Origin: Nymphalis io
Taxonomy: Eukaryota; Arthropoda; Insecta; Lepidoptera; Nymphalidae
Direction: 5' to 3'
Assembly (NCBI RefSeq): GCF_905147045.1
Contig: NC_065904.1
Span: 3,472,001-3,536,000, forward strand
DNA length: 64,000 nucleotides
The translations under genes and the position numbers were made by a program. The number at the start of each line of letters is the position of its first letter. The stretch's first letter is position 1. This document shows positions 23,784 to 34,474 of this stretch, in pieces. A model generated the notes under the pieces. The model was given only the letters and a program-made list of their open reading frames with translations. It made no database searches and was not told the DNA's origin.

Positions 23784-23963
23784 AACAGCCTGTAAATGTC
23801 CCACTGCTGGGCTAAAGGCCTCCTCTCCTCTTTTCGAGGAGAAGGTTTGGAGCTTATTCCACCACGCTGCTCCAATGCGGGTTGGTGGAATACACATGTG
23901 GCAGAATTTCAGTGAAATTAGACACATGCAGGTTTCCTCACGATGTTTTCCTTCACCGTCAAG
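23784..23963 (-). mobile_element. Metulj-like SINE, 5'-truncated (tRNA head missing)
   Basis: The minus strand reads CTTGACGGTGAAGGAAAACA to CAGCAGTGGGACATTTACAG and GGCTGTTA. It then ends in a short ACGGTACGG-type tandem tail (plus-strand TACCGTACCGTAACCGTACC at 23762-23783). Such simple 3' tails are typical of this SINE group. Confidence 0.8.
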
Positions 23964-23969
23964 TTTCTA

Positions 23970-24815
23970 TAGTCGAGTAATAATACGAATTTTGACGATA
24001 TGTTACCAAAACCAAATATGTCGTAATTTTATTAATTAGTCGTTAATTAAACTAATCCGTGTTCTATCTTGAATATTCTGTCTGCCAACGGGATGCAACA
24101 TATTTACGGTATAAATAGAGTTTCAGTGCTTTACGATATTAGATTTTCAGATCACGAGATTAAAAATATGAATAATGGAAATTTCTGACATTGTACAAGA
24201 TCCGATTAGTGACGGCATTTTACCTTTTTGCGTTTCTAGCAGCTTAAGTGCTCGTTTTAAATCGGATTCGCTTTAAATCAAAAGAAGTGAGATTGTAATG
24301 AATAAAGCTGGAATAATCTGGTAGGCTCAACGAGATCTACGTTTTGAATGAATGAATAATCTTCAACTACTTTGCGACACGAAAACGGTGCACGGGCATA
24401 CCATTACTCAAAAATTGTGCAAGAGCTTTAAATAAAATAATGAAATTAATAAAAATATTACTTGGAATACCTCAGGATATTAAAATGCATAATACACTAA
24501 ATAAACCTTTATTAGACAGTAGATTATTTTATATATGTGAGAGTATATAACAATTCTATTATTACAAATTAAAACGATTAAAAAATAGCAGAAAATGCAG
24601 TAAGAATTACAATTTATATAAGATTTCGACATAAAGAATTACACTACAGAACTATGTGAAGTGAACCGATCTATTTTTTTTAATAGTAAGTAATATTAAA
24701 TAAAATTATATGAAGAAATATTAGCACTGCCACTAAAACTCACCAACGGCAACAATAATGTTTACTATTAGATAACCCCTTACTTCATTATAACAATTAT
24801 TGTTGATAAGTGATT
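23970..24815. other. AT-rich DNA, nothing recognised
   Basis: No gene or repeat family was recognised. Confidence 0.4.
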
Positions 24816-24816
24816 G

Positions 24817-25105
24817 TTTTTATAGAATAGGTGGGCGGACGAACGTATGGGCCACCTGATAGTAAGTGGTCACCAACGCCCATAGACATTGGCATTGAAA
24901 GTTAAATGTTAATCATCGCTTACATCACCAATGCGCTACCAACCTTGGGAACTAAGATGTTATGTCCCTTGCGCCTGTAATTACACTGGTCCACTAATCC
25001 TTTAAACTTAAACACAACAATACCAAGTATTGCTGTTTTGCGGTAGAGTATCTGACGAGTGAGTGGTACCTACACAGACAAGCTTGCACAAAGCTCTACC
25101 ACCAG
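24817..25105 (-). mobile_element. Family B retroposon, near full length
   Basis: The plus strand shows a T tail, TATAGAATAGGTGGGCGGAC and GGGCCACCTGATAGTAAGTG through to AAGCTCTACCACCAGTG. It is moderately diverged from the young copies. Confidence 0.8.
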
Positions 25106-25426
25106 TGTCTTATAACAAATCAATCAACCTCTAAATGGTTGTTTCAAACTTAAAATACCGGGACAATATGAAAAAAAGTTCATAGAATTTATTAAAAAAG
25201 AATAACAATATTACCCAATCTGCTATGTCTGCCTATGTTAAAACTAAACTTCTGGTATTAAGGAAATATCTATAGTGCACAAGAGTACACGCAAACTCAG
25301 ATTCACTAATTCACTCACTCTCATAGTTCGTTGAAACAGTAATCCGTCACGTACATCAGGCGAACAGCTAAAGGTTGATTCAAATGTGGGCCGCTACTGA
25401 AAATTTTTTGACAGTTATTTTTTTTT

Positions 25427-25500
25427 ATTGGCCTGACCCAGGATTCGAATCCAGGACAATGGGTTCAGCAGTCTTATATGTTAGTCAGTAAACCAATAAG
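25427..25500 (-). mobile_element. tRNA-like SINE head fragment
   Basis: The minus strand has TGGTTTACTGAC (A-box-like), then CATTGTCCTGGATTCGAATC with a good B box (GGATTCGAATCC). It is too degenerate to be a functional tRNA gene; a SINE remnant is more likely. Confidence 0.35.
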
Positions 25501-26554
25501 ATAAATTTTGTTATAACTATTAAAGGCTAGCCAGCGTGCGTCTTAAAACTAATGTCTTTCTTAAAATTGTTTCATGTAAATGAAGCGTCATCTAATTTCC
25601 TCATTGCCTCATAATCATGAGTATATTCAACATGAAATAGGGTGAAGCCTTTCAAAAAATTGTAGTATCCGCTAAAATATGTTTCTTCTTAATGTAAAAA
25701 CACCTAAAATAAAACTGAAGAACACTAAACATAAATAAATGCAATTTTAAAATCAACATTCTTTCTAAAATTCTGTTTTTAAATTAAATATTTTACGAAG
25801 GTACGCCCTTTGCCCCTTTTTTCTAGAGGGTCGAAAAATAAGCGACGTCCATATTCGTGTTTCATGTTTAGTGAAGTAATAAGATAACTAGGAATTGTGA
25901 CGTCGTACATGTCCGACGTTATCAGTATTTGTTACCGCGATGTTATGAATGGCGCTTTTCAGTCAGTTCCTGTTACTAGGTTTGGTTTATAATTCGACTA
26001 TTGATTATTTATTGATGTTGAAGTAAATAATGTTTTGTAGATAGTATATAAACAGGTTTTCTATAGCATAGGATGACAACATGAGTAAAGTTGAGTGTAG
26101 GTTACGTAATAAATAAAAAAAAAATTAGTTTCAGAATGAATTTATTAAAATAGCAAAACATCATTTTACTAACTTATGGTTTGTTTTTCAACTAGGTCTT
26201 TAGAGTGGGCTTTCTTTGACAAGACCGCTTAAAATTATGTAGAGGTTTCCTTGGAATTTTTCATTTTAAACGCGGTTTGAATCTTTTGACCTTAATTTTT
26301 TGAGACGTATGCTATACAAATCTTCTAAAGACGTAACTATTAGATTAATACTAAAACTTAGGCATTGTTTATAATACAATAAAATAGGTATTAAGTCATA
26401 TCAAAATGTTCTATATTCAAGTGAGATATTATAGGCAATTTTGAATCATCATATAATACAAATAAAGTTACCATTGGAATGAAGTTTCCACGGAGAAGAA
26501 CCGGAAATTAATTTAGTAAATACTCTTTTTATCAAATGAAATACATATCTACTA

Positions 26555-26690
26555 ACAGCCTGTAAATGTACATTAGAACAGCGTAGTAAAATAAGCTTTC
26601 TCCTCAATTCAAGAGTCAAGAGGTCCTTTAGAGGACCCTTAGTAGGTCAACAGTGGGATACATACAAGCTGTCTATCTTAAAGCAATAAG
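26555..26690 (+). mobile_element. Degenerate Metulj-like SINE 3' part with an inverted end
   Basis: Positions 26577-26690 follow the SINE 3' third in plus orientation (AACAGCGTAGTAAAATAAGC, TCAACAGTGGGATACATACA). Positions 26555-26573 carry the SINE 3' end in the opposite orientation (TAACAGCCTGTAAATGT). Confidence 0.45.
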
Positions 26691-26699
26691 TGAGCACAT

Positions 26700-28775
26700 A
26701 TCACCCCCTCCAAATAAGCTATTAAACTAAGAAAAATCACATCGAACCAGCGTATTTCATAGCTAGGCGGCTTATTTGATTGAAGCTATAGCTGTATTTG
26801 TGTTAAAGTTTTTCTTAAAGAAATAATTTGTATGAATTGTAAGAACTACTTAATATCATACAACGTAGGGATTGTATTCTCTTCGAAATAATTAGTTTTA
26901 ATAATATTAATCTTGTCCGCATAATCCAATGCTCATATTTTATATGAATTGCCAGGTACTATGACAGTATACTACTGAATTGTTTAGATAATCTGTGGCA
27001 CAGCTGTGTAATATATCTGAATATCAATCATGTATGCTTAATCTGTAACGTTGGATGCTTGTTCTTAATCCTTCATGCATAGCCCTGTGCCAATTAGTAT
27101 GCTCACCTGAATACATTTGTACAATCGTTATTATAAAAAAATATATTAATTTATTCTATAGTAATTGATGCGTTAGCAAACGGTCTTTATTAGTCGTGTC
27201 ACAATACGCTGAATATAATGACTTTATAAAATAAACTCAATCTGAATGTTATGAAAAGACCTTTATAATTATTTTACAAACAATTTTGGCGAAATAATGA
27301 ATCATATTTTTATCGTTATTTTGGTCCAATTTATCATTATTTATGTATTATATAGCAGAAATAGTAACTAAAATGAACTCCTATTAAACACAATTTTATT
27401 TATATATTTGCACACGTTTCTAGACCTAAGGTTGACTAGTAGATATGCGGTAGCGTTAAGCCCGTTTTTTGTATAATATTATTGTATATTTTTAGTGTTG
27501 TGCACATAAGATATTAAAAATCATCAATGAAAGGCTTAATATTCAGTTAATTTTCTAACGAGCACTACTTTTATAAGATACTAAAATTTGAACCAACCAA
27601 GTCATAAAATGCGTATTATACTAGCTAACGAATGTGGAATTAGATCTTTTTTTATCTCGCTGGAAAACGCAATTACGCGTTTCCACATATCAGTGAAGGG
27701 GTAGGTATGCGGCGTTGAATTACATATATCTAAATGTTATAAAACGTAACGTGACTCAGAGTATCTGTTCTTATGTATGATTTTGCAATTTACATAATTT
27801 ATGTGGCTTGTTCTTCTTTAATTTCGTTAGAATACGTTGTTTCGCACGTTCAGCAATTTTGTTATACTGTGACAGATTCGAGCAATAGCTCAATAGCAAT
27901 AGCTAGAAGCCATTTTATATGATAAAACTACCAAATAAGTGAGTTAAAACTAAAAAAAAAAACAACAAAAATTTAGGTACGTTGCACTGCCAAGCAAGTC
28001 TTGACCACAAATCACTTATTCAATAAATCTAAAATTGCGCTGAGTGAGCTGAAACAAAAAAAAACTACTAGGAATAAATAATCTAAAACTAATAATAGAA
28101 ACGATAATATTGTTGCAATTATTTTTTGTGTTCGAATATGCATATTGCTCAATGGCCCCGTCAGAGCGTCCCGATAGTTCCGAGAACGCACAACGCGGCA
28201 CAGCGGCACGACGGCGTGTTGCTAGAAATCTCTAATTAAACTTAAAAATAGAATATTTTTTCATTCTGTGTGGGTCAGAAACCCGAAATATTACTCTCAG
28301 AATAAAACTTCGCATTTGTCAGTTACTAAATTTTGAATCCAATGAGTGGTTTTTGTGTGATGCGCGTACAAAAGAACAAACAAACCGACAAAAATTTTAA
28401 AAACTGCCCATTTTAAGTTCTAGTACTTATTTCCTCTCGTCTCACAGTATTTTTTTGCAAAAATAGTTAATTCACAGACATGGAAAGTATGATCTTATTA
28501 TATGTAAAGATGAATTGAATATTCACATGCAGTATTAACGTAGTAATGAATGTGACTACGTAGCCAAACAATTTATGCTTATTAACTACATACTAGTGGC
28601 ATGCATCGCATAGAAACACATCAATAACGCGCACCCTGTTATAATAGAATCATCTGTATTTGATGTCTATGATAATATACGGTCATCTAATATAACATTC
28701 AAATACAAGAATTTGTATTTTTCATATATGTTGTGTCCATTACTTGTTCTTAATGACATAGTTTTGATTCACTCA
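26700..28775. other. AT-rich DNA, no gene supported
   Basis: A GC-richer patch (28145-28215) has no splice-supported ORF. The rest shows nothing recognisable. Confidence 0.45.
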
Positions 28776-28777
28776 AT

Positions 28778-28995
28778 GGATTCGAGGTGGTCCAGTGAAC
28801 TTAAGACTGAGGAATTAAATCCGAGAACCTCTGAATTTTTAAGGTGCTTGATTTGTGTTTTTAATTCATTTTGTGTTCAGAAAGAAATCCACCACTTGTG
28901 GATTCAACTCGTAATATAACTACGTGGTGCTTAGATTGGCATCGAAAGGAGAAGATAAAGAGCGGAAGCGTTTAGCCCAGTAGAGGGACATTTTT
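28778..28995 (+). mobile_element. Degenerate Metulj-like SINE
   Basis: The order of SINE words is kept: GGTGGTCCAGTG, AAGGTGCTTGATTTGTG, TTTTAATTCATTTTGTG, TTTAGCCCAGTAGAGGGACA. The B box is destroyed. Confidence 0.55.
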
Positions 28996-28999
28996 TTTA

Positions 29000-31900
29000 T
29001 GTTGAATAAATCTAAATCATGAGTAGTCTTGCGAGCATAAATCAACCACTTGAAGGTGTAATATGATTTATATGGATTTATCCATGCCGTATTGTCTGTG
29101 GGTGGCTCATTAGTGAATTGTTGCTAATTGAATTTGTGTGACCGTTGTTTTAATATTATATTAGCATAAAGGAAATTTTGATATCGTTGTTTTATGTACG
29201 ATTTAAAAGCTAAATAACAAATATTTGTTGGTTATTTTTTTAACTCCTACTTTTAATAATACATTTTATTATACTATTATGTTATTTATTATTTTATGTT
29301 ATTTGCGAAGTTTGTTTTTTATCGTTTAATTTTAATTGTAAGTAGAAATTAATGTGTGATTTATTTTAAGCTTGATGCAAATAAAATAATCATTTCCCCT
29401 TAATAAAAGTTTTCATAATAACGAAAGCAATTTGAACATATTTAAATGAATATATTTATGTAATATGCATTTTACATACTTCGAACGTAGAATGCTTGCT
29501 AAAGAAATAACGCTTAAGTCCGCTTTCATTATTTACAACTATAAATTTAAACTTATACTACAAAAATGTACACGAATGGTAATATAATATTCGAATCAAT
29601 AATTCTGACATATGTGTAAAAATTCTAACATCATTTTATATTTTATATAATATCAGTTTTGGGATTTTTTATTTAGATTATTATTTAATAAACATAAGTT
29701 TAAAAAAAAACGTAATTCTCAGTAATTCTGTGTACGTATGTGTGTACAAAATCTTATGAAGAGATCAAAGATTTAAATTTTTTTTATTAGATTCGAATTT
29801 TAATACTGAAAGCATATTAAATTTTTGCATATTCTTTTTAATATTTCTATGGGTCGAATTGTAAATAAAAAGTCATATATTATACAACAAATAAATATAT
29901 TTTCCATTAAGTTCCATGTATAAATTTTAAAATTACCTTTTAAATAACATCCATGACAACAATATCTTAATAAGTTATTTTACAATATTTCGGAAGTTGA
30001 AAATCTGAAATCACAATGTTTCTATATAATTTAATATATTATCAAGTTACAATATTCTCTTCTATAATAATCAAATTCATTAATACGTGTATATGGTATA
30101 CAATAGGTTCACTTGGTATAATATAGATACTCGGACAAGACAGTTCCTACTAACCTATTATTTACATAAATAGATGGTCGGTGCAGCGAGTCCATATATT
30201 ACATATATCACTTAAAAAACTACAAAGAAAATTGTATTAATCATGTGCCTATAACTTTATATACTAAAACATCGAATAATGGTCCACTTGACGTCGTTAT
30301 TAATTATCGAACATCGATTACACCATTCCAAAACAAATCATCAATAAGAATATTTCATATCCTGTAACTAAAATTGTCACGAAATGACTGTTGAATGAAT
30401 GAAATGAATGTAACGTTTCTAAACTAAAAAATTTAATATTTTCACTGTTTTTGTAGAGATAAATATATATGTATGTATATATCACACAACATATACTATT
30501 TATTTTACAATTAGGATACATAAAAAAAGTTTAAAATAATATAGTATGAAGACATATTGTAAGAAATAATTTTACTTGTAACTTTTCCTCGCGTCCTATC
30601 ACAAAAAACTTACAAATTTCTAAAAATGTCTTTTAAAACAATTTAGGTTTGTTACTTAACATCTATATTTGACGACTAATATTTTTTAACATTTTACACG
30701 TGTTTAGTATCTCTAAAAATGCTCTTATAAAAATGGATTCAGTAGCTGGACATATGGTCAATTATTATTTATTAACTCGATTACAAACCAAAATGTGTGA
30801 CAACTTTATTATTATTTTTTTACAACATTTTTTATAACAGGTGCGGTATGTAAGTTATACAGCCAAAAAATATTTCATTAAAAATTAACATTTTAAAGGT
30901 CTATTTGACTGCGATGGACTTTACCTAAAATGGACTTAATTTAATTGACCATAATAGATTACGTATATTTTTATGAATAGGATTGATGTGAGGTTGTGCG
31001 TTATCATTCGTTACGATTGTATAGGATTAAATGATCTGGATTTTACAAAATTTTCAGCGATCGTTATTTCTTAAGCTTCAAAATGTAATAACTAACCATA
31101 TTTTTAATGGAACGCTTCTTAAAACAATACAAGTCATGACATATTTATAAAAAACGTCATGAAAAACAGATTTTTTTAAATAAGATAAAGTTTCTTACGA
31201 ATCATTAAAACATAATTACATAATTTTTTTTATTTTTAAATTTGGCTTAAATATGCTAGCTTAATAATTAAATTATAAATAATTTAACAACAATACGATA
31301 TTAACTAAACAATCTAGTACCTATTTCAATTTCTGTCATTTAAATAATTGTCAAAGAAACATTAAAAAGAATTTAATGTATTTTTTAGGATATTGTATTT
31401 TTTTTTAAATATTTTATCGCCATATTTTGAACTTCGAATGTATGATGTGTGGATTTTGAATTTATGCCGCTTGTATTTAATTATTAGACATTCAGTTTAC
31501 TTTGAAATGTATTTAAAATATTTTGACACTTATGTAAATTCATAATAAATAGGAAGATTCGAAAGCGTTTAAATCGTGAATACAGTAAATTAATGCTGCT
31601 TATATTATTTTAAATAACATATTCATTGGCACATTAAATTGATAAATACATAACAAAATAATTTGAGAAAAAGAAACATTTATTTTAAAAAGTAGCATTT
31701 TATAAATATAATTGTATAATAATATATCTATTCAATGTTATAATCATTATAAATAATTTGTAAATACTTATTAGAAATCCAAACGATAAATATATAATAT
31801 ATTATTGAGGCTATTAAAATATTGGAATTAAACTACAAACATTCAGTAATTTTATACTTACTAACATCAAAACATGAAATAAATATTTTTTTACAGTTAC

Positions 31901-32010
31901 AAGATACCGAACGTTTTTCTGTAGTTTACACTTTCCTTTATTTAAGTACTAGGTACTACAAAAACAAGAAAAGATCGCTTGAGTACGGCGTTATGTATGA
32001 ATATCACTTA
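29000..32010. other. Very AT-rich DNA, nothing recognised
   Basis: No repeat family, hairpin of note or coding exon was found. This is the longest featureless stretch of the window. Confidence 0.5.
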
Positions 32011-32018
32011 CTAAGAAT

Positions 32019-32060
32019 TTTATTCAAATAATGAAATAAATCTTTTACATAGGATTTATT
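32019..32060 (-). terminator. Candidate poly(A) signals for the receptor phosphatase gene
   Basis: The minus strand has AATAAA at 32055-32060 and again at 32019-32024, about 0.6 kb past the distal stop at 32642. The choice is inference from position only. Confidence 0.3.
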
Positions 32061-32512
32061 AAATTCAAATCGTTATAACGAACATTAATGTAAAAAATGC
32101 TTCCGTCGATTAAAGCTCACAATGATGTGCCAATGTGAGTAGGACAATGTGTTACATTTATCAATTTAGCTACATGACCCTGTGTCAGTCGTGGACTACG
32201 ACCGAGGCCTCCGTCCCGGAGATCCGGTGAGCCCCGGGATCACTTTCTAAGGAATTTAGAATCTACGCTCTACATACAAACGTAGTCGTTTTAGGCTCTG
32301 CCTACTTAACGATACTGACGAAATGCCGTTTTTAATTTAGAAGTAAAATTGATACATACAAACTTACTAATTAGAATTTTGGCAGTTACCGTTCGGTACT
32401 AGGCGAAGACTAAGGTTCGAGACGGTGGCAGACAGGAGGTGGTGGGCCCGCTAAGCTACACCTACGTCGGGCCCCCTGCGGCGCAAGCGTCTATCAGGTC
32501 GCACAGAAGCTT

Positions 32513-32700
32513 CAGATGCAGGATCGCAACCGCGCGCGCGCGGCGGCAGGAAGGCACGGCGTGGGGGGCGGGGTGGGGGGCGCGGTGGGCGGCGCGGCGG
32601 CGGCTGCGGCGCGGCGCGGGGGCCGGCGCCGCCGCGCGCCATCAGAGCGGGAAGCAGCGCGCTGCGCGCCGCGGCTCGCTCGCGCCGCGCCGCCGTCGGT
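32513..32700. other. Extreme GC island at the distal stop of the phosphatase gene
   Basis: By my count only 12 of the 120 bases in 32521-32640 are A or T, in a genome that is otherwise strongly AT-rich. CGCGCG and GGCGGCG runs dominate. It straddles the last codons of the long tail ORF and the sequence after its TGA. The ORFs on both strands here reflect low stop density in GC-rich DNA, not genes. Confidence 0.85.
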
Positions 32701-34474
32701 GCGCCTCCTCCGTTTTCGTACCGTTCCCTGTCGAAGGCTCACCGTCATTGTTTCCTGCGCAGACGCGATCGGGTTCGATCGGCTCCAACTTGTGCATCGA
32801 GGCCCGGCTAGACAGCCGCCCACCTTCCGTCGCCGGTGTCGAGGCTGGCCGATCCGGCGTTTCATCCATATCTATCCGTCCTAGCTTTAATGCGAGCGCG
32901 TATTCGGATCTCTCGATGACGCTTGGGGGCTCATCGGCCACGGTCGAATCCGCTAGCGTCGAATCCGCGGCGGCCGAATCGGCTCGTTGTGAATCGCCCT
33001 GCGCTGTTAGGTAGTGACGAGTGTCGGTCGACGATGGCGAAGTTTCGGCCTGTCGACGTTCCGGTGTAGTGAAAACCGAATCTGACGCCCAACTACGCGT
33101 TTCTGACTTTTGCCGAAGTGTATCATCGACACTACGTTGAGATGTTCTTCGGCTCGTGCGTGGACTCTCATCATCGATGGCGCGGAAATCGAGTGTACTC
33201 AAGTCGAAGGGCCCCGTCCGTCGTCGCGATCCATCGCGTCTGAATGATGGTCGGTGAGATGTAAAAGCTGCATCGTATAATTCGCAAATACTCGTGCGAT
33301 CCGAATGTGGTTCCTCGTATAAGGTTAAATTGCGTGTTTCGGTCGCATCAGAGGGCGTTTCGTCACGATTCGATGTTACCTCACTCCGCTCCGAAATATC
33401 AAATGTAAATCGCGCTTCAAATCTATCCGGACTGAGTAATGGTGCAGAGCGAGAACAGTCATCTGATTTGCGTGATTCTGATTCCTGTGGTATAGGACGA
33501 AAATGGCTTCGACGAGGTGAGGTTTCCTCCGAATCCGTCGAACGATCAGAACGTGGGGCGGTATATATATGTCGACGAGTAAGTGCCGGTTGTGATCCAC
33601 ATGGCATGCGTTTACAACAGGTTCGTTCATGTCGCACATCAGAGCCACTGCTACCTGTAGATTTCGAATGAGGTGGTTTCCGTCTTCGATCATCTTCACG
33701 TCCATAAAGAGAAGTAAAATCTTCAGAGCAAAACTTTTCAAAAAGTTCTTGGGAACTGAGCCGTGTCGATCCAGTCGCGTTATAAAACGCTTCAGTCGGT
33801 GAACGGTCTACCCGTTCATATAGTGCGCTAGAACTAGCACGTTTTGACTTATCCATCAAACCTAATTTATAAATTCTAGGAAGACGACGCTCGAACACAC
33901 CCTGAGAGTGAGCACGAGCGGGTACGCGGAGTGTTGGCGGACCGTCACGACGGTCAAGCACGCGATCCGCAGATACACCGCGTATATGAGAGTTTTTACC
34001 TATCAATATTGGGTCAGCTAGAGGAGAAGTGGCGAACTCTGGTTCGTATTCTTCGTCGGGCGTGTCAGCGGACGGTCCGGAACGTTCAAATGACCGTTGG
34101 CACTCACATTCCTCATGCTCATCACTGGCGTCCCCCTCATCGAAGGACAGCACGCGAGGTCCGTGTCCGAAGACACGACGACGTTCTTCGGCCGCCCCTT
34201 CGTCGTCTTCGAGTCGGATCGAACGACGAAGCGGGGGACGATCACGTCGAGGCCGGCGTGGTGCCTCAACAGTGACAGCATGTGGCAACGGTGGACGCGC
34301 GGTGCTGGGCATCAGGCGATCCAGCGATAGACCTCGCCTCGGCCGCGCGGGCCGAGCCTGCTGTCGTTTAGCATCTCGTGGCACCGCAGTGGGGCTGGTC
34401 TCCTCTGGCGTGGTGGGTAAAGCAGCGCCGCGCCCAAATTCAATGAACCAGAGCTCGTCCTTAAGTTCGCACTC
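32642..34474 (-). CDS. 610-codon same-frame extension after the UGA: disordered Ser/Arg/Glu-rich tail
   Basis: Directly after the UGA the same frame is open for 610 codons to TGA at 32642-32644. It begins ECELKDELWFIEFGRG, passes GLSLDRLMPSTARPPLP, and is then rich in Arg, Ser, Thr, Glu and Asp, with no domain. Motifs seen: EEYEPEF and LYEEPHSD (possible SH2-docking tyrosines), SSSALYERVDRSP, and a five-residue ADSxx repeat. It overlaps no other gene, and the other frames are closed repeatedly. It could reach the ribosome by UGA readthrough, or by splicing out 34395-34478 (donor GAA|GTGAGA, acceptor GACCAG|C, 84 nt, frame kept). A separate gene without start is less likely. GC rises steeply towards its 3' end. 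Confidence 0.7.
   Translation of the reverse strand, partial: ECELKDELWFIEFGRGAALPTTPEETSPTAVPRDAKRQQARPARPRRGLSLDRLMPSTARPPLPHAVTVEAPRRPRRDRPPLRRSIRLEDDEGAAEERRRVFGHGPRVLSFDEGDASDEHEECECQRSFERSGPSADTPDEEYEPEFATSPLADPILIGKNSHIRGVSADRVLDRRDGPPTLRVPARAHSQGVFERRLPRIYKLGLMDKSKRASSSALYERVDRSPTEAFYNATGSTRLSSQELFEKFCSEDFTSLYGREDDRRRKPPHSKSTGSSGSDVRHERTCCKRMPCGSQPALTRRHIYTAPRSDRSTDSEETSPRRSHFRPIPQESESRKSDDCSRSAPLLSPDRFEARFTFDISERSEVTSNRDETPSDATETRNLTLYEEPHSDRTSICELYDAAFTSHRPSFRRDGSRRRTGPFDLSTLDFRAIDDESPRTSRRTSQRSVDDTLRQKSETRSWASDSVFTTPERRQAETSPSSTDTRHYLTAQGDSQRADSAAADSTLADSTVADEPPSVIERSEYALALKLGRIDMDETPDRPASTPATEGGRLSSRASMHKLEPIEPDRVCAGNNDGEPSTGNGTKTEEAHRRRRGASEPRRAARCFPL

Noticed and set aside
25427..25500. 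tRNA gene
   Set aside because: The B box is good, but the arms do not fold into a cloverleaf by eye, and the T run and context fit a SINE remnant.
28012..28209. Minus-strand ORFs with a hydrophobic stretch
   Set aside because: The hydrophobicity comes from AT-rich codons, two frames are open at once, and no homology is recognisable.
32451..32642. Minus-strand ORF starting with an ATG that overlaps the distal stop (TGATG)
   Set aside because: Overlapping stop-start coupling is not a usual mechanism here, and the ORF is a low-complexity Pro/Arg product of the GC island.
32439..33014. Plus-strand ORF of 191 codons and several other ORFs over 32.4-34.5 kb
   Set aside because: They are shadows of the minus-strand tail ORF and of the GC island, where stop codons are rare by composition.
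34395..34471. Alternative start of the tail by an acceptor just after the UGA (GAGAG|TGC)
   Set aside because: It would keep phase but drop the last helix of domain 2, and the preceding tract is purine-rich. It is kept only as a minor possibility.
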